From contig WNNJ02002043.1 in assembly GCA_012934845.2 (NCBI GenBank), forward strand, positions 62,001-126,000: 64,000 nucleotides of DNA, read 5' to 3'. This document shows positions 54,554 to 64,000 of the stretch, in pieces. Below the pieces are notes generated by a model. It was given only the letters and a program-made list of their open reading frames with translations. It did not search any database and was not told where the DNA came from. Both the position numbers and the translations under genes were made by a program. How positions within the stretch are numbered: position 1 is the first letter of the stretch; each line of letters opens with the position of its first letter. This stretch comes from Pomphorhynchus laevis. Taxonomy: Eukaryota; Acanthocephala; Palaeacanthocephala; Echinorhynchida; Pomphorhynchidae.

Positions 54554-57035
54554 AATGCAGAGTACTCGTGAGCCTTTTTCACTGAATATCCTTCAGTGGA
54601 ATTCGGGAGGTGCTTCTGCCCATTCGACTTATATCTGGTAGAGACGCAGATATTATAGTCCTTCAGGATAGGCGGTCTATCCGTCTCCGCCAGGACATTA
54701 CTCGATTTATCCCTAAGTATATTTGATCCCACTATACTCCGTATAAAAACCCACCTAACTCCTCTTCATCTCAAGGACTCTTGACTTTATTTAAGTGCCC
54801 ATTGAGGTCCTCCCACTTGCTAAATTACTCTTGTCCAGCCCTGTCTTGTTTGGTAGTTTCACTCAGTTAAGAACGGTAAACGCCTCAGTCTAGCCAATGT
54901 CTAAATTCGTCCAAGGGAGATTCACAAGAACCGTGACCTCCAGGATAGTATTATTGATACCGGCAATGACATGGTACTAGGTGACTTCAACGACAGAATT
55001 GGTCGTTGGATTAATGCAGCACTCCGCAGAGCCAACAACAGTTATCTTATTTACAAACCACCGTCCCCCACCTTTCATTGCACATCAACGAACTCACTCC
55101 TCGACTTATTACTGATCCATGAGAGGTGGTTGTTAAAACCCTTCTGTACGGAGCAGTCGCGACAACATCTGTCCACCATCCTCATGATCTAATTCGATTG
55201 GCGGATTAGAAGGAGGATACGCTGCTTCGTAGGAAGGTTTCACTTTGATCCAATCAAGAGTCGCCTTTCTTTCCAAGTGAGCTATCCAACGCTTCTCCCG
55301 AATTAGGTAATTGAGAGTTTAACCGAATTTAATTCCTACCTCTCTTCGCAAGCTACCGCGTTTCTTTCGACAACCTATAAAGGTCGCTTATACAATCCCA
55401 CTTCGACAAAACTTAAGGTCCTAGCTAAACTACTGAACCTCCCTAATCTCTCTGCTTCCGCCAAGACAAGCTCTCTCGAATGAATACTGGAGCACCTAGA
55501 TATAGGTTCCAGCTGAGTAGGGATAGGACGAGCATTGCTCGTCTTAATCCATTCTTCAGTTCTTCCTTTTGGATAATATTCAAGAAAGGAGAAGTTTGTT
55601 TGTTGGAAGGATAGGGCTTTGGGCTGGATCGGTAGTATAGGCCTTGATAAAGTTTTGGAGGAGTCACTAGCCCTACACAATTATGGAGCCACTCAATCAC
55701 CTCAACCAATCCCGCCTTGGTGTAACTTCAGGAGTAGGGATCTATCTGTTACGGATATCCTTAACTCCTGGGGTCCACTTCCGGGCACCTCCAAATCCGT
55801 CGCTCCACTTTCTTCTCGGGTCTGTCAGCTTTTGACAGCTGATCAGAGAAGGGAGGTGGCCGTCACAATGCTTTTAGCCTCCCCATCCGATGTAGCAGGC
55901 ATCAATATTAGTAAGCGTGTTTTTATTCCTAAGAAAAAATCCTGCTCATGCCCTAAAGATCTGCGACCCATTTCGATTCAAAATGCCCTCGTGTCGATTT
56001 ACGAAAAAGCGCTTGCGCGTAAAATCCGCGACCATTTAAGTAGGCGTAATTTGATCCCTCCAGGTTTTCATGGGTTCGTCAAAGGTCGCTCGGTCCATTC
56101 AGCAGTTGGTGAGGTGGAGCAGTTTTGTCGGGATAATAGCCATCGTTCTAGTTGTGGCTGTTTTCCTTGATTTTTCTGCTGCATTTGACCGCATCTCCAT
56201 TCCATTTGTGATCTCTTCTCTCAGGTCCCTCGGGTTGCCTGCGAGAATCGTTAACAGGGTGGAGATACTGCTGTACACCAAGCGATTTTATTATGAAGAC
56301 GACCCTGATGCGCGTCAGTTCTACCCTATTACGGGTGTACCTCAAGGATCCCCACTTTCTCCTATCTTATATCTTGCTGCCTCTATTAAACTATTCAAAA
56401 TATTTAAACGCGAACAACGTCTTGTGGTGTACGCTGATGACACCACAGCCCTGTTCACTGGACGCAGGTGTAAAGACGTAGTCTCTGACATCAGCCGTTT
56501 CTTTTTAAGATTAAAAGATCAGTTACCCATATCCAATCTTATTTTAAACTCAGCTAAATCGCAGGTGGTCGTCTTTCATGGCACACCTGCTACAAAGCAA
56601 AAACTTAAGAGATTAGCACTCTCTGCGCTCTCCTCCATATTTGCCTCTGAACCACTTCCCACCTTCACAAGTCGAGTAAAATACCTGGGGTTCACCGTTA
56701 CGGTGAACTGGTCGGCGAAAGCTGACCTGGATAGACTCAAACGTATCCTGAAGAAAGCTAGGTGGGCCCTGAAACGGGCTCAGCATCTGTTATTGAAAGG
56801 GAAAACCCAGGTGCGCCTTTGGGGTACCTGGGCTATCTCGGGACTTGTCTTCTTTTCAAGAGGACGTCCCCCAGAGCAAAGGCTAAGGTTTCTTGAGCTC
56901 CTCGTCTCTCGTTTACCCAGCATAGTCCGCGCCGATTGGATTCTTCGGGGGGTGAAAGACCCCGGGTGGTTCAGTCGGAAGGCGGCGTGTTGGATCGGTT
57001 GGGGGGCTCAGATCCCCCTGGACCTGAGGCCATAG
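54554..57035 (+). pseudogene. J6 ORF2: APE endonuclease and reverse transcriptase
   Basis: MQSTREPFSLNILQWNSGG start at 54554. The endonuclease half has many frame changes (GDFNDRIGRWINAALRRAN is readable at 54971). RT is good from 55619: LRPISIQNALVSIYEKALA, FHGFVKGRSVHSAVGEVEQF, one frame change near 56150, FLDFSAAFDRI (motif A), TGVPQGSPLSPILYLAA (motif B), VYADDTTALFTG (motif C, YADD intact), KYLGFTVTVNWSAKADL, and the end AQIPLDLRP. The 3' half is intact while the 5' half is eroded. Confidence 0.85.
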
Positions 57036-57221
57036 AAGAAGAAAAGAGTTAGAAGACTGAAGAGCTACTGACTTTCTATTGTTGTGTCTAATCTGGTTTA
57101 TTGCATGTTTCTTTTTCTTTTTTTTGTGTAGTTAAGAAAGTCTTTATTTATTTATTTATTTACAATTCAAAACACTTCACATTACAAAGCAAGCTATCGA
57201 TTGCACATGAGTAAATTTAGC

Positions 57222-58409
57222 ATGTCGGAGCGTTCAAAGAACTCAATGAAAACTAATTTTCTTGCCAATGCAATAAACGAGGTAAGTGGAGATTTAGTTT
57301 CTCTTGAATATATTCCGGTGGGTGAACTCCCCGGTACCAAAATTATCCAACCTCGTGATTATCAGACTTTTGGTGCCTCTGGAAAGACAGAACATGTTCA
57401 ATGTTTTTATAAGAGGCTTTGCCGATCGATTTAAAAAAGGATATTGTTCAATGCGATTAAATATTATGAATCTGAGATTAAAATCTCATTCTGCACTCCT
57501 GATCTGGCAATGTCGTACGTCGACTACTTTAATAAAGAGCATTCGGAACAAGGTATAATTGCTTCCAAACCAATCCTGGCAACAATAAAGATAAATAATA
57601 TGCCCACATTCATTTCAGAAGAAGATTTATCAGCCCTAGAAACTGATTACAAAATCTCTAACGTTCGCTTTATAAAAGGGATTAAAGGCTTCCCCATTCC
57701 CGTGGTGTTCTGCAATGCCCCGGTGGATGAAGCTCTAAAACTGTCGATTTCGACATGCAATCCTTTTATGGGGTATAATTTGAGATTTTCAATAATCGAA
57801 ACCGATTCACTAACGTACCCTCACTGCAACAATTGTCATCAGTGGGGGCATTGGTCCACAGACTGTTCTTTACCCCATAAGTGCGGCGTGTGTGGTACAA
57901 CTGCTATTCATCCTGAGAGGTGCGAAGGTAAGCCATTTTGCGCAAACTGCGGTGGTGAACACCCCGCATGGTCAAAAAAGTGTAAAATCTTTAAGGCGTA
58001 CCAAAATAGACATAGGAGTGTGACAACAAAACCGACTAGCTTCGTGGAAGCTGTCTCGTCTAACAAGAAAGACGATAGGATGCTGGATACGGAAATCCTG
58101 AAACTTATTGAAATGCAGCATTAGGCATCAATGATTCAACTTGAAAAATGGGTCCACAAATTGATGGGTCGATTAGCGGAATCTTTCCGTTCTCCTCCAT
58201 CTGGGAAGACCAACAATATTAAGAAGCCACCAAAATCTAAGAAACGAAACGGGTCAGCGCTAAGCATAGCCGCTCTGAAGCTTGCTCGGAAGGATTCGAT
58301 CTGGGCTATGGCTAACGAGGGAAATGAAGATATCGCCCGTGGGCAAGCGACTCCATTTGTCGTGACGGGAAGCGGTAAAGGCGACCTTTCCGCCTCTAGT
58401 TGCGACTAG
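57222..58409 (+). pseudogene. J7 ORF1: gag-like protein with zinc knuckles
   Basis: MSERSKNSMKTNFLANAINE, then a frame change; VPKLSNLVIIRLLVPLERQN (57304-57430), another change, then 57444-58124: SKPILATIKINNMPTFISEE, CNNCHQWGHWSTDC, CGVCGTTAIHPERC, CANCGGEHPAWSKKC. A C-terminal frame (58131-58409) has a lysine-rich KKPPKSKKRNGS and ends ASSCD. All three CCHC knuckles are intact. About three frame changes. Confidence 0.85.
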
Positions 58410-58443
58410 GTGGAGGGCGTCCCACTTCGGTAACACTTACGCA

Positions 58444-60800
58444 ATGGGAAGTAATCAAGGGCCTTTTTCACTGAATATCTTTCAGTGGAATTCGGGAGGT
58501 GCTTCCGCCCTTATCCGTCTATCTGGTAGAGATGCAGATGTTATAGTCCTTCAGGAGACGCGGTCTATCCGTCTCCCCCAGGATATTACTCGATTTATCC
58601 CTAAGCACATCTACACCCACTTTACTCTTTACATAACCCCCTCACTCCTCTTCATCTCAAGGTATTTTAACCCTAGTGAAAAGCTCCTTAAGATCATCCC
58701 TCCTATTAAACTACACTTGTCCAGCCCTATCTTGTTTAGCTATATCACTTTTAAAGAACGGTAAGCGTATAAGCATAGCCAATGTCTATATTCGGCAAGG
58801 AGAAATTCACAAGAACCGTGACCTCCTGGATCGAATATTAGGGAGTGGTTATGACATGTTACTTGGTGACTTCAACGACGGAACTGGTCGTTGGATTAAT
58901 GCAGCACTCGGCAGAGCAAGGATCGACTATCTTATTCATAAACCACCTTCTCCCACCTTTCATTGCTCTACAACAAATTCTCTCCTCGACATATTACTGC
59001 TACATAAGATGTGGTTGTTGAAACCCATTTGCACCGAGCAGTCGCGTCAACAACAGACCACCTCTCATGACCTAATTCGCTGGCGGCTAGAGGACGATAC
59101 GTTGCTTAGAAGAAGGTTTCACTTTGACCCTATTAGAGTGGCCTTCTTTCAGGCAGCTATCCAACTCTTCCCCAGAATTGGAATTGAGAGTTTGACCGAA
59201 TTTAATTCCTACCTCTCATCGCAAGCTACCGCGATCCTTTCGACTACATATAAAGGTCGAATATGCAATCCTACTCCAACAAAGCTCAAGGTCCTAGCTA
59301 AAATGTTACACCTTCCCAATCTCTCTGTTTCCGCCAGACAGATCCTCTCGAATGAATATTAGAGCTCTAGATATAGGCTATAGCTGAGCAGGGATAGGGC
59401 AAGCATTGCCCACCTAGACCATTCTCAGGCTTCTTTCTGGAAGATATTCAATGAGAAGTTTGTCTGCTGGAAGGATAGAGCCTTGGTTTGGATTGGTAGC
59501 ATAGGCTTTGACAAAGTTTTAGAGGAGTCACTTTCTTTACATAATTATAAAGCCACTCAATCTCCCCAACCAATCCTGCCTTGGTGTGACTTCAGGAGTA
59601 GGGACTTATCTGTTACAGATATCCTTAACTCCTGGGGATCACTCCCGGGCACCTCCAAATCCCACGCGCCACTCACCATTCGTGTCCGTCAGCTTTTGAC
59701 ATACAGTAAGAGAAAGGAGGTCGCCATCACAATGCTATTAGCCTCCCCGTCCGCCATAGCGGACATCAACATCAGCCGTTGAGTTTTTTAACCTAAAAAG
59801 AGATTAATCACTTGTCCAAAAGATCTGTGGCCCATATCGATTCAAAACGCCCTAATATCCATCTATGAGAAAGCGCTTGCGCGTAGAATCCGCGTTTATT
59901 TATGTAGGCGTAATTTGATCCCACCGAGTTTTCATGGGTTTGTCAAAGGGCGCTCGGTCCATTCAGCAATTGGTGAAGTGCATCAGTTTTGTCAGGATAA
60001 TAGTCATCAGCTTGTTGTGGCTGTTTTTCTTGATTTTTTCAGCTGCATTTGGCCGGATCTCCATTCCCTTCGTTATCTCCTCTCTCAGGTCCCTCGGGTT
60101 GTCTGCGAGAATTGTTAACAGGGTGGAGATATTGTTGTACACCAAGCGGTTCTACTATGAAGACGATCCTGATGCGCGTCGGTTTTACACTATTACGGGT
60201 GTACCTCAAGGATCCCCACTTTCTCCTATCTTATATCTTGCTGCATCCATTGTACTATTCAAGAATTTTAAACGTGATCAACATCTAGTGGTATATGCTG
60301 ATGATACCACAGCCTTGATCTCTGGACGCATATGCAAAGATGTAATCTCTGACATCAGCCGTTTCTTTTTAAGATTAAAGGATCAGTTGTCCCATCCAAT
60401 CTTATTTTAAACTTCTCTAAATCGCAGGTGGTAGTCTTTAATGGCGTTCCTGCCACCAAAAAGAAACTTCAAGAGACTATCACTCTCTGCACTCTCCTCC
60501 ATTTTGCAGCATCAACCACTCCCCATCTTCACGAGTCGAGTAAAATATCTGGGGTTCACCGTTACTGTGAATTGGTCGGCGAAAGATGACTTGGATAGAC
60601 TTAAACGTATTCTGAAGAAAGCTAGATGGGCTCTGAAACGGGACCAGCATCTGTCATTGAATGGGATTACCATTCAATGACAAGAGATTACCAACCATAG
60701 TCCGCCTTGACTGGACTCTTAGGTGTGTGAGAGACGCCGAATGGTTCAGTCAGAGGGCGGCGCGCTGATGCAGCCAAGGGGCTCAGATCTCTCTGGACAT
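58444..60800 (+). pseudogene. J7 ORF2: APE endonuclease and reverse transcriptase
   Basis: MGSNQGPFSLNIFQWNSGG; VIVLQETRSIRLPQDITRF; then 58676-59362 with LLGDFNDGTGRWINAALG and TSHDLIRWRLEDD. RT pieces: LCGPISIQN-like start, FHGFVKGRSVHSAIGEVHQF, an altered motif A (FSAAFGRISIPF, Asp to Gly), TGVPQGSPLSPILYLAA (motif B), VYADDTTALISG (motif C). The C-terminal block KYLGFTVTVNWSAKDDL is present, but part of the region after ARWALKR is deleted, so the end is shorter than in J6. The span includes that end, past the start of the 3' UTR-like part. Several frame changes; dead. Confidence 0.8.
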
Positions 60801-60937
60801 GAGGCCGTGAATATAAGTTGAAGATTTCAAAATACGCGTCGTGAACGGCTTCTATTTAAAGTTGTCTTTTGAATGATTTTGTTTCTTAAGTTTTTATCGG
60901 TTATATAATTATTAATAAAATCCTTATTTATATATAT

Positions 60938-61900
60938 AACACTTCATTCCCTGCGTACATATCCTCCCGCATATCTACCAACAAACTTTTGTGTGATTTT
61001 ATGAGACCCTTCTCAATTAGAGAAATGCACGATAAACTGCTCGCTAAGGCTACTAAGAGCTGGTCGACTTTAACGTCGAGTGAGATGCCATTTGAAAATC
61101 CATTCTAAATACGATGATCTAGCTAGTTTATGAAATACGCCAACGTGACCTTCTATCGAGTTCGTTCTCTTCTGAAAACCGAGCCCGTATCTTAGGCGCT
61201 GCTTTACCACATTCTAGAGATTTCCTAGACGATGCACACATTACCGCAGTGGGAACAAGAATGAGCGACTGTACCTTCTCAATATTAATAGCATTGAGGC
61301 TTGGAATTTGCTTCCATTAGCCCTATACTTGTAAATGCGGCGTAACGACTATTGTTTCGGACGCACACATCCTTGACTACCCACGCATCATATCTTGCCA
61401 TAGTCTCATAGCGAGGTGAACGGAATTATTCGCATGGCTCTAGTGACAGCCGGTTTCATAAGTCGTTTGAAACCGAGCGGTATTTGTCGAAATAATGGAA
61501 AGCGTCTTGACAAGTGCACGTTGGTTCCATGATCTGGAGGAAAGTGTCTAGTCTGGGATGCCACGTGTGTGAACACCTTGGTCAAGAGTTACCAACATAT
61601 GGTCACACACAGCGCAGGCACTGCGGCAGCCTCAGCAGAATTTAGAAAACGAAAGAAATATGCATGTTTCGACGAAAGAACTTATGTTTTCGAACCGGTG
61701 GCAATAGAGCCCTTAGGCGTGATCGGCTAAGGACTCTATACGTGACCGTACACCACAAAATTTTTTAGGATAAACTTGCCAGGCGATTAAACAGGAGAAT
61801 CGACGATCGGCGTTATTTCTATTCCGAAGACTAAGTGTGGCCGAAAGAGACAACGCAGCCTGTATCGAGAGAGCATGCAGGATTGCGAGACAGAAATAAA
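60938..61900 (+). mobile_element. RLE-type LINE (copy R4), 3' part with nuclease region
   Basis: Continues 52720-53255 after the J6/J7 insertions. Readable: RARILGAALPHSRDFLDDA, RMSDCTFSILIALRLGICF, TCKCGVTTIVSDAHILDYP (zinc pattern), then near 61620 AAASAEFRKRKKYACFDERT and YVFEPVAIEPLGVIG, matching the end of copy R3 (EQLKRTKYSCF ... HIAIESIGAVG). Frames are broken throughout. Confidence 0.65.
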
Positions 61901-62277
61901 CTTAATTAATCTCCCTTGAAATGTTTCGTTTTTCAGCTTGTTGTTCAATTATAATTTGAGAAAGTTCCATTTTTTCTCACATGCAATCTAAGATTTTAGT
62001 ATCCGCTTAAATTATATGGAAAACTGAAAGCAGTAATTAACTCGAGCGGAGTATTCTATTCGACATAGCTCATTAAAGAGTTTGTGTATAGCCGTTCGGA
62101 CTCCGTGGCCCACAAGCCAAATAGCTAAGCAGTAGGATCTGTGACATTGTCGCCCAGTTGTACACAAGCCGGAAGCCCGTTTGTACTTATACCACGTGGC
62201 ACATGCCCAATAATCCAAAATAGGTGAAGCTAACACATAGTCTTAATTTTAGATTATCTTAAATAATAATTAACTTA
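61901..62277. other. Interval without a recognised gene
   Basis: A 74-codon minus-strand frame (62012-62236) has no known motif. No familiar repeat was seen. Confidence 0.35.
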
Positions 62278-62880
62278 AATCGTAAAGATGAAATATTTAA
62301 ATTTATAATAAACATATTTCTGCATATAAGACAGACAATAATACAAAATATTAAAAATATTTAATATTTTTTAATAAAAAATATTTAAAATTTAAAATAT
62401 TTAATATTATAAAAAATATTAGAAATATTAAAATAATAAATTATTAAAAATATCAGTTAATTAAAGTTAATTAATTATAAATAAATTATCATAAACTGAT
62501 AATTAATTAAATTAAATACCAGTTAGTTATCAGTTAATTAATTATCATTGTAATTATTAAATTACACTTTAATTATTAAATTATTATATTTAAATGATTT
62601 TAAAGAAATCCATTATAGTAACCCAGCTTAAAATATGTCATATGACATATTTTAAGTATATGATATACAAGTATATCATTTATTATCCATGAAGCATTTC
62701 CTCTTAGGAGTTTAAATTTATTTTTAATAATCTTTTGTTGATTTAAATATTTTAGTATTTTCAGCTTGATGTTATTTTAATAGTAACCTAGTTTAAAATA
62801 TGTATCTATTAAATTATTTAAATGATTTTGAAGAAAGCCAATATCATTACATATTCTGTTAAAATTACATTCGTGAGGAT
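62278..62880. mobile_element. PLE debris in both orientations
   Basis: Plus-strand scrap at 62278-62332 (RKDEIFKFIINIFLHI-like), then AT-rich sequence with short inverted TTAATTA repeats, then a minus-strand RT end (62590-62860: ICNDIGFLQNHLNNLID and the KYLNQQ-type block). Confidence 0.5.
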
Positions 62881-62995
62881 TATAGGTCATCAGGAGAAAA
62901 TGCTATGCTATCAGGATTCGGCCTCTAACTCTTCTAACCAACATAGCAGCGGGGCCAAATACATGCTAATGATGTATTTTCCTCTGAAATAACTA
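62881..62995 (-). repeat. PLE-associated structured module, copy M11
   Basis: Minus strand: AATACATCATTAGCATGTATT hairpin (a single 7-bp stem, 7-nt loop), GGCCCCGCTGCTATG, then GAGGCC and GATAGCATAGC. The GGCCCC partner has one change (GAGGCC). Confidence 0.7.
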
Positions 62996-63805
62996 TATAG
63001 TATCTTATTCTAATACAAAGTATATTATTTATTATCCATCCATAAAAATTTGCCACTTAAGAGTTTAAATTTATTCTTTATATTATTGTGTTGATTTATT
63101 TATTTTACTATTTTCTGTTTGATGTTATTTTTATAGTAACCTAGTTTAAAATATGTATCTATTAAATTATTTAAATGATTTTTAAGAAAGCCAACATTAT
63201 TACATATTGTTGCAATTCTTAAAATTTCATTATTTAATGTATTATATTTTATATTATATGGTATGCATGAATGCTCATGCAAAAATATGTTTCTTGTAAA
63301 TTTAAATATGTCATCTTTACGATATAAATAAGTAATATTTTCAATTAATGTTAAATTAATTTTCATATCTAGATATATACATTCTTTATCATCAATATCA
63401 GTTTTATTAATATTCATCAATATTGGTTTTATTCAGAATGAGGCTACCTGGATAAATTTGTTCACTTATTGAATAAAAATTGTTAGAGTTAAATACACAT
63501 ATATCATCAATATATCAACACATATATTTCATATTTTTATATAATTTAGATATATTTTTTAAACAGTTATGAAAAATTCATATTCTATAAATTAATTCAG
63601 CTAACTGAGTATGCGTATTTAATATAATTATAAAATAAACAAAACATAATAATGCTAAATCAAAATTTAATAATTAAATAATAAAATTAATAATTGTTTT
63701 TAGATTTTCTATAATTTAAATCAAGTTGAAAAAATGAAATTTAAAATAAACGTCATTTTTATGAATTGACTAATAAATAAAAGACGTTGTATCAGAATAA
63801 GAATT
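62996..63805 (-). mobile_element. PLE 5'-truncated RT and AT tail in tandem array
   Basis: Minus strand from 63805 down: AT tail ending with ACGCATACTCAGTTAGCTGA at about 63600, then an RT starting near motif C (YIDD), the open frame 63100-63420 (NINKTDIDDKECIYLDMKI, YRKDDIFKFTRNIFLHEHS, ICNNVGFLKNHLNN) and the FLWMDNK end. Same tail-to-RT junction as 49790, so this composite was copied as a unit. Confidence 0.75.
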
Positions 63806-64000
63806 AGAGGTCATCAGGAGGAACTGCTATGCTATCAGGTTTCAGCCCCTAACTCCTCTACCCAACATAGCAGCGGGGCCAAATACATGCTAATGATGTA
63901 TTTCCTCTGAAATAACTATCTTGTATCTTATTCTAATGCAAAGTATATTATTTATTATCCATCCATAAAAATTTGCCACTTAAGAGTTTAAATTTATTCT
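63806..64000 (-). repeat. PLE structured module M12 and upstream RT end
   Basis: Module (63806-63915): 7-bp hairpin, GGCCCC with GGGGCT (one G-U) and CTGCTATG with CATAGCAG, a perfect 8-bp match. Bases 63920-64000 are the FLWMDNK end of the next RT copy, which runs off the window. Confidence 0.7.

Larger units (their letters stand above)
53256..57161 (+). mobile_element. J-family LINE, near full-length (J6)
   Basis: A 3.9-kb element flanked by ACAATTCAAAAC at 53244-53255 and 57162-57173, a perfect 12-bp target duplication. 5' UTR 61 bp, ORF1 from 53317, ORF2 from 54554, 3' end TTAAGAAAGTC then TTTATTTATTTATTTATT. It sits inside RLE-LINE copy R4, and J7 follows immediately in the same orientation. 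Confidence 0.9.
57180..60937 (+). mobile_element. J-family LINE, near full-length (J7)
   Basis: A 3.76-kb element flanked by AACACTTCA at 57171-57179 and 60938-60946. The left copy overlaps the end of J6's target duplication. 5' UTR 42 bp, ORF1 from 57222 (MSERSKNSM), ORF2 from 58444, 3' end AATAAAATCCTTATTTATAT. Tandem with J6, separated by 18 bp. Confidence 0.9.

Noticed and set aside
1-64000. tRNA or rRNA genes
   Set aside because: No sequence with tRNA box A/B spacing or rRNA-like conserved text was recognised by eye.

Overview
The window looks like arthropod, probably insect, nuclear DNA. It is AT-rich, one candidate gene has a 54-nt intron, and the mix of retroelements is typical of insect heterochromatin. 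It is almost wall-to-wall transposable elements and fossils, and only one open frame (18874-20262, minus) looks like an ordinary host gene. No rRNA, tRNA, CRISPR array or bacterial-type operon was seen.

Five retroelement groups account for most of the sequence. (1) RLE-type LINEs (RT plus a restriction-like nuclease region) at 1-830, 6385-7945, 13936-16110 and 52720-53255/60938-61900. (2) L2-like LINEs ending in a conserved GCGTGC/GCACGC hairpin; the longest runs from about 39990 to 43661. (3) A Jockey/I-group LINE, called 'J' here, with a three-knuckle ORF1 and an APE-RT ORF2. Four copies are near full length (28460-32320 minus, 32376-36244 plus, 53256-57161 plus, 57180-60937 plus) and several are fragments. 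(4) Penelope-like (PLE) RT fragments, often in head-to-tail tandem, separated by a pLTR-like unit made of a conserved structured module and an AT-rich tail. (5) Fragments of other LINEs.

Layout: 1-5700 is an RLE-LINE remnant, a SAP-domain fragment, AT-rich PLE tails and fold-back repeats. 5.7-16.1 kb is L2, PLE and RLE-LINE pieces. 16.1-18.5 kb is PLE. 18.9-20.3 kb is the host-like gene. 20.8-25.5 kb is a PLE tandem array, a J fragment and a GIY-YIG nuclease remnant. 25.6-27.5 kb is a probable viral fossil block. 27.97-28.38 kb is a tandem hammerhead-ribozyme repeat. 28.5-36.2 kb holds two head-to-head J elements nested in a PLE tail. 36.3-39.1 kb is a fold-back element and remnants. 39.2-43.7 kb is a 13-bp minisatellite followed by the long L2. 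43.7-52.7 kb is LINE and PLE debris. 52.7-61.9 kb is an RLE LINE split by two J elements in tandem. 62-64 kb is another PLE tandem array.

The most notable object is the 304-bp tandem repeat at 27968-28381. Each unit carries a recognisable hammerhead ribozyme core, and the first unit begins exactly at the predicted self-cleavage site. This is the signature of a retrozyme-like element. Second is the PLE-associated structured module, present about twelve times, with hairpin and interleaved pairings partly supported by compensatory changes. All family calls come from motif recognition in the sequence, not from database searches.
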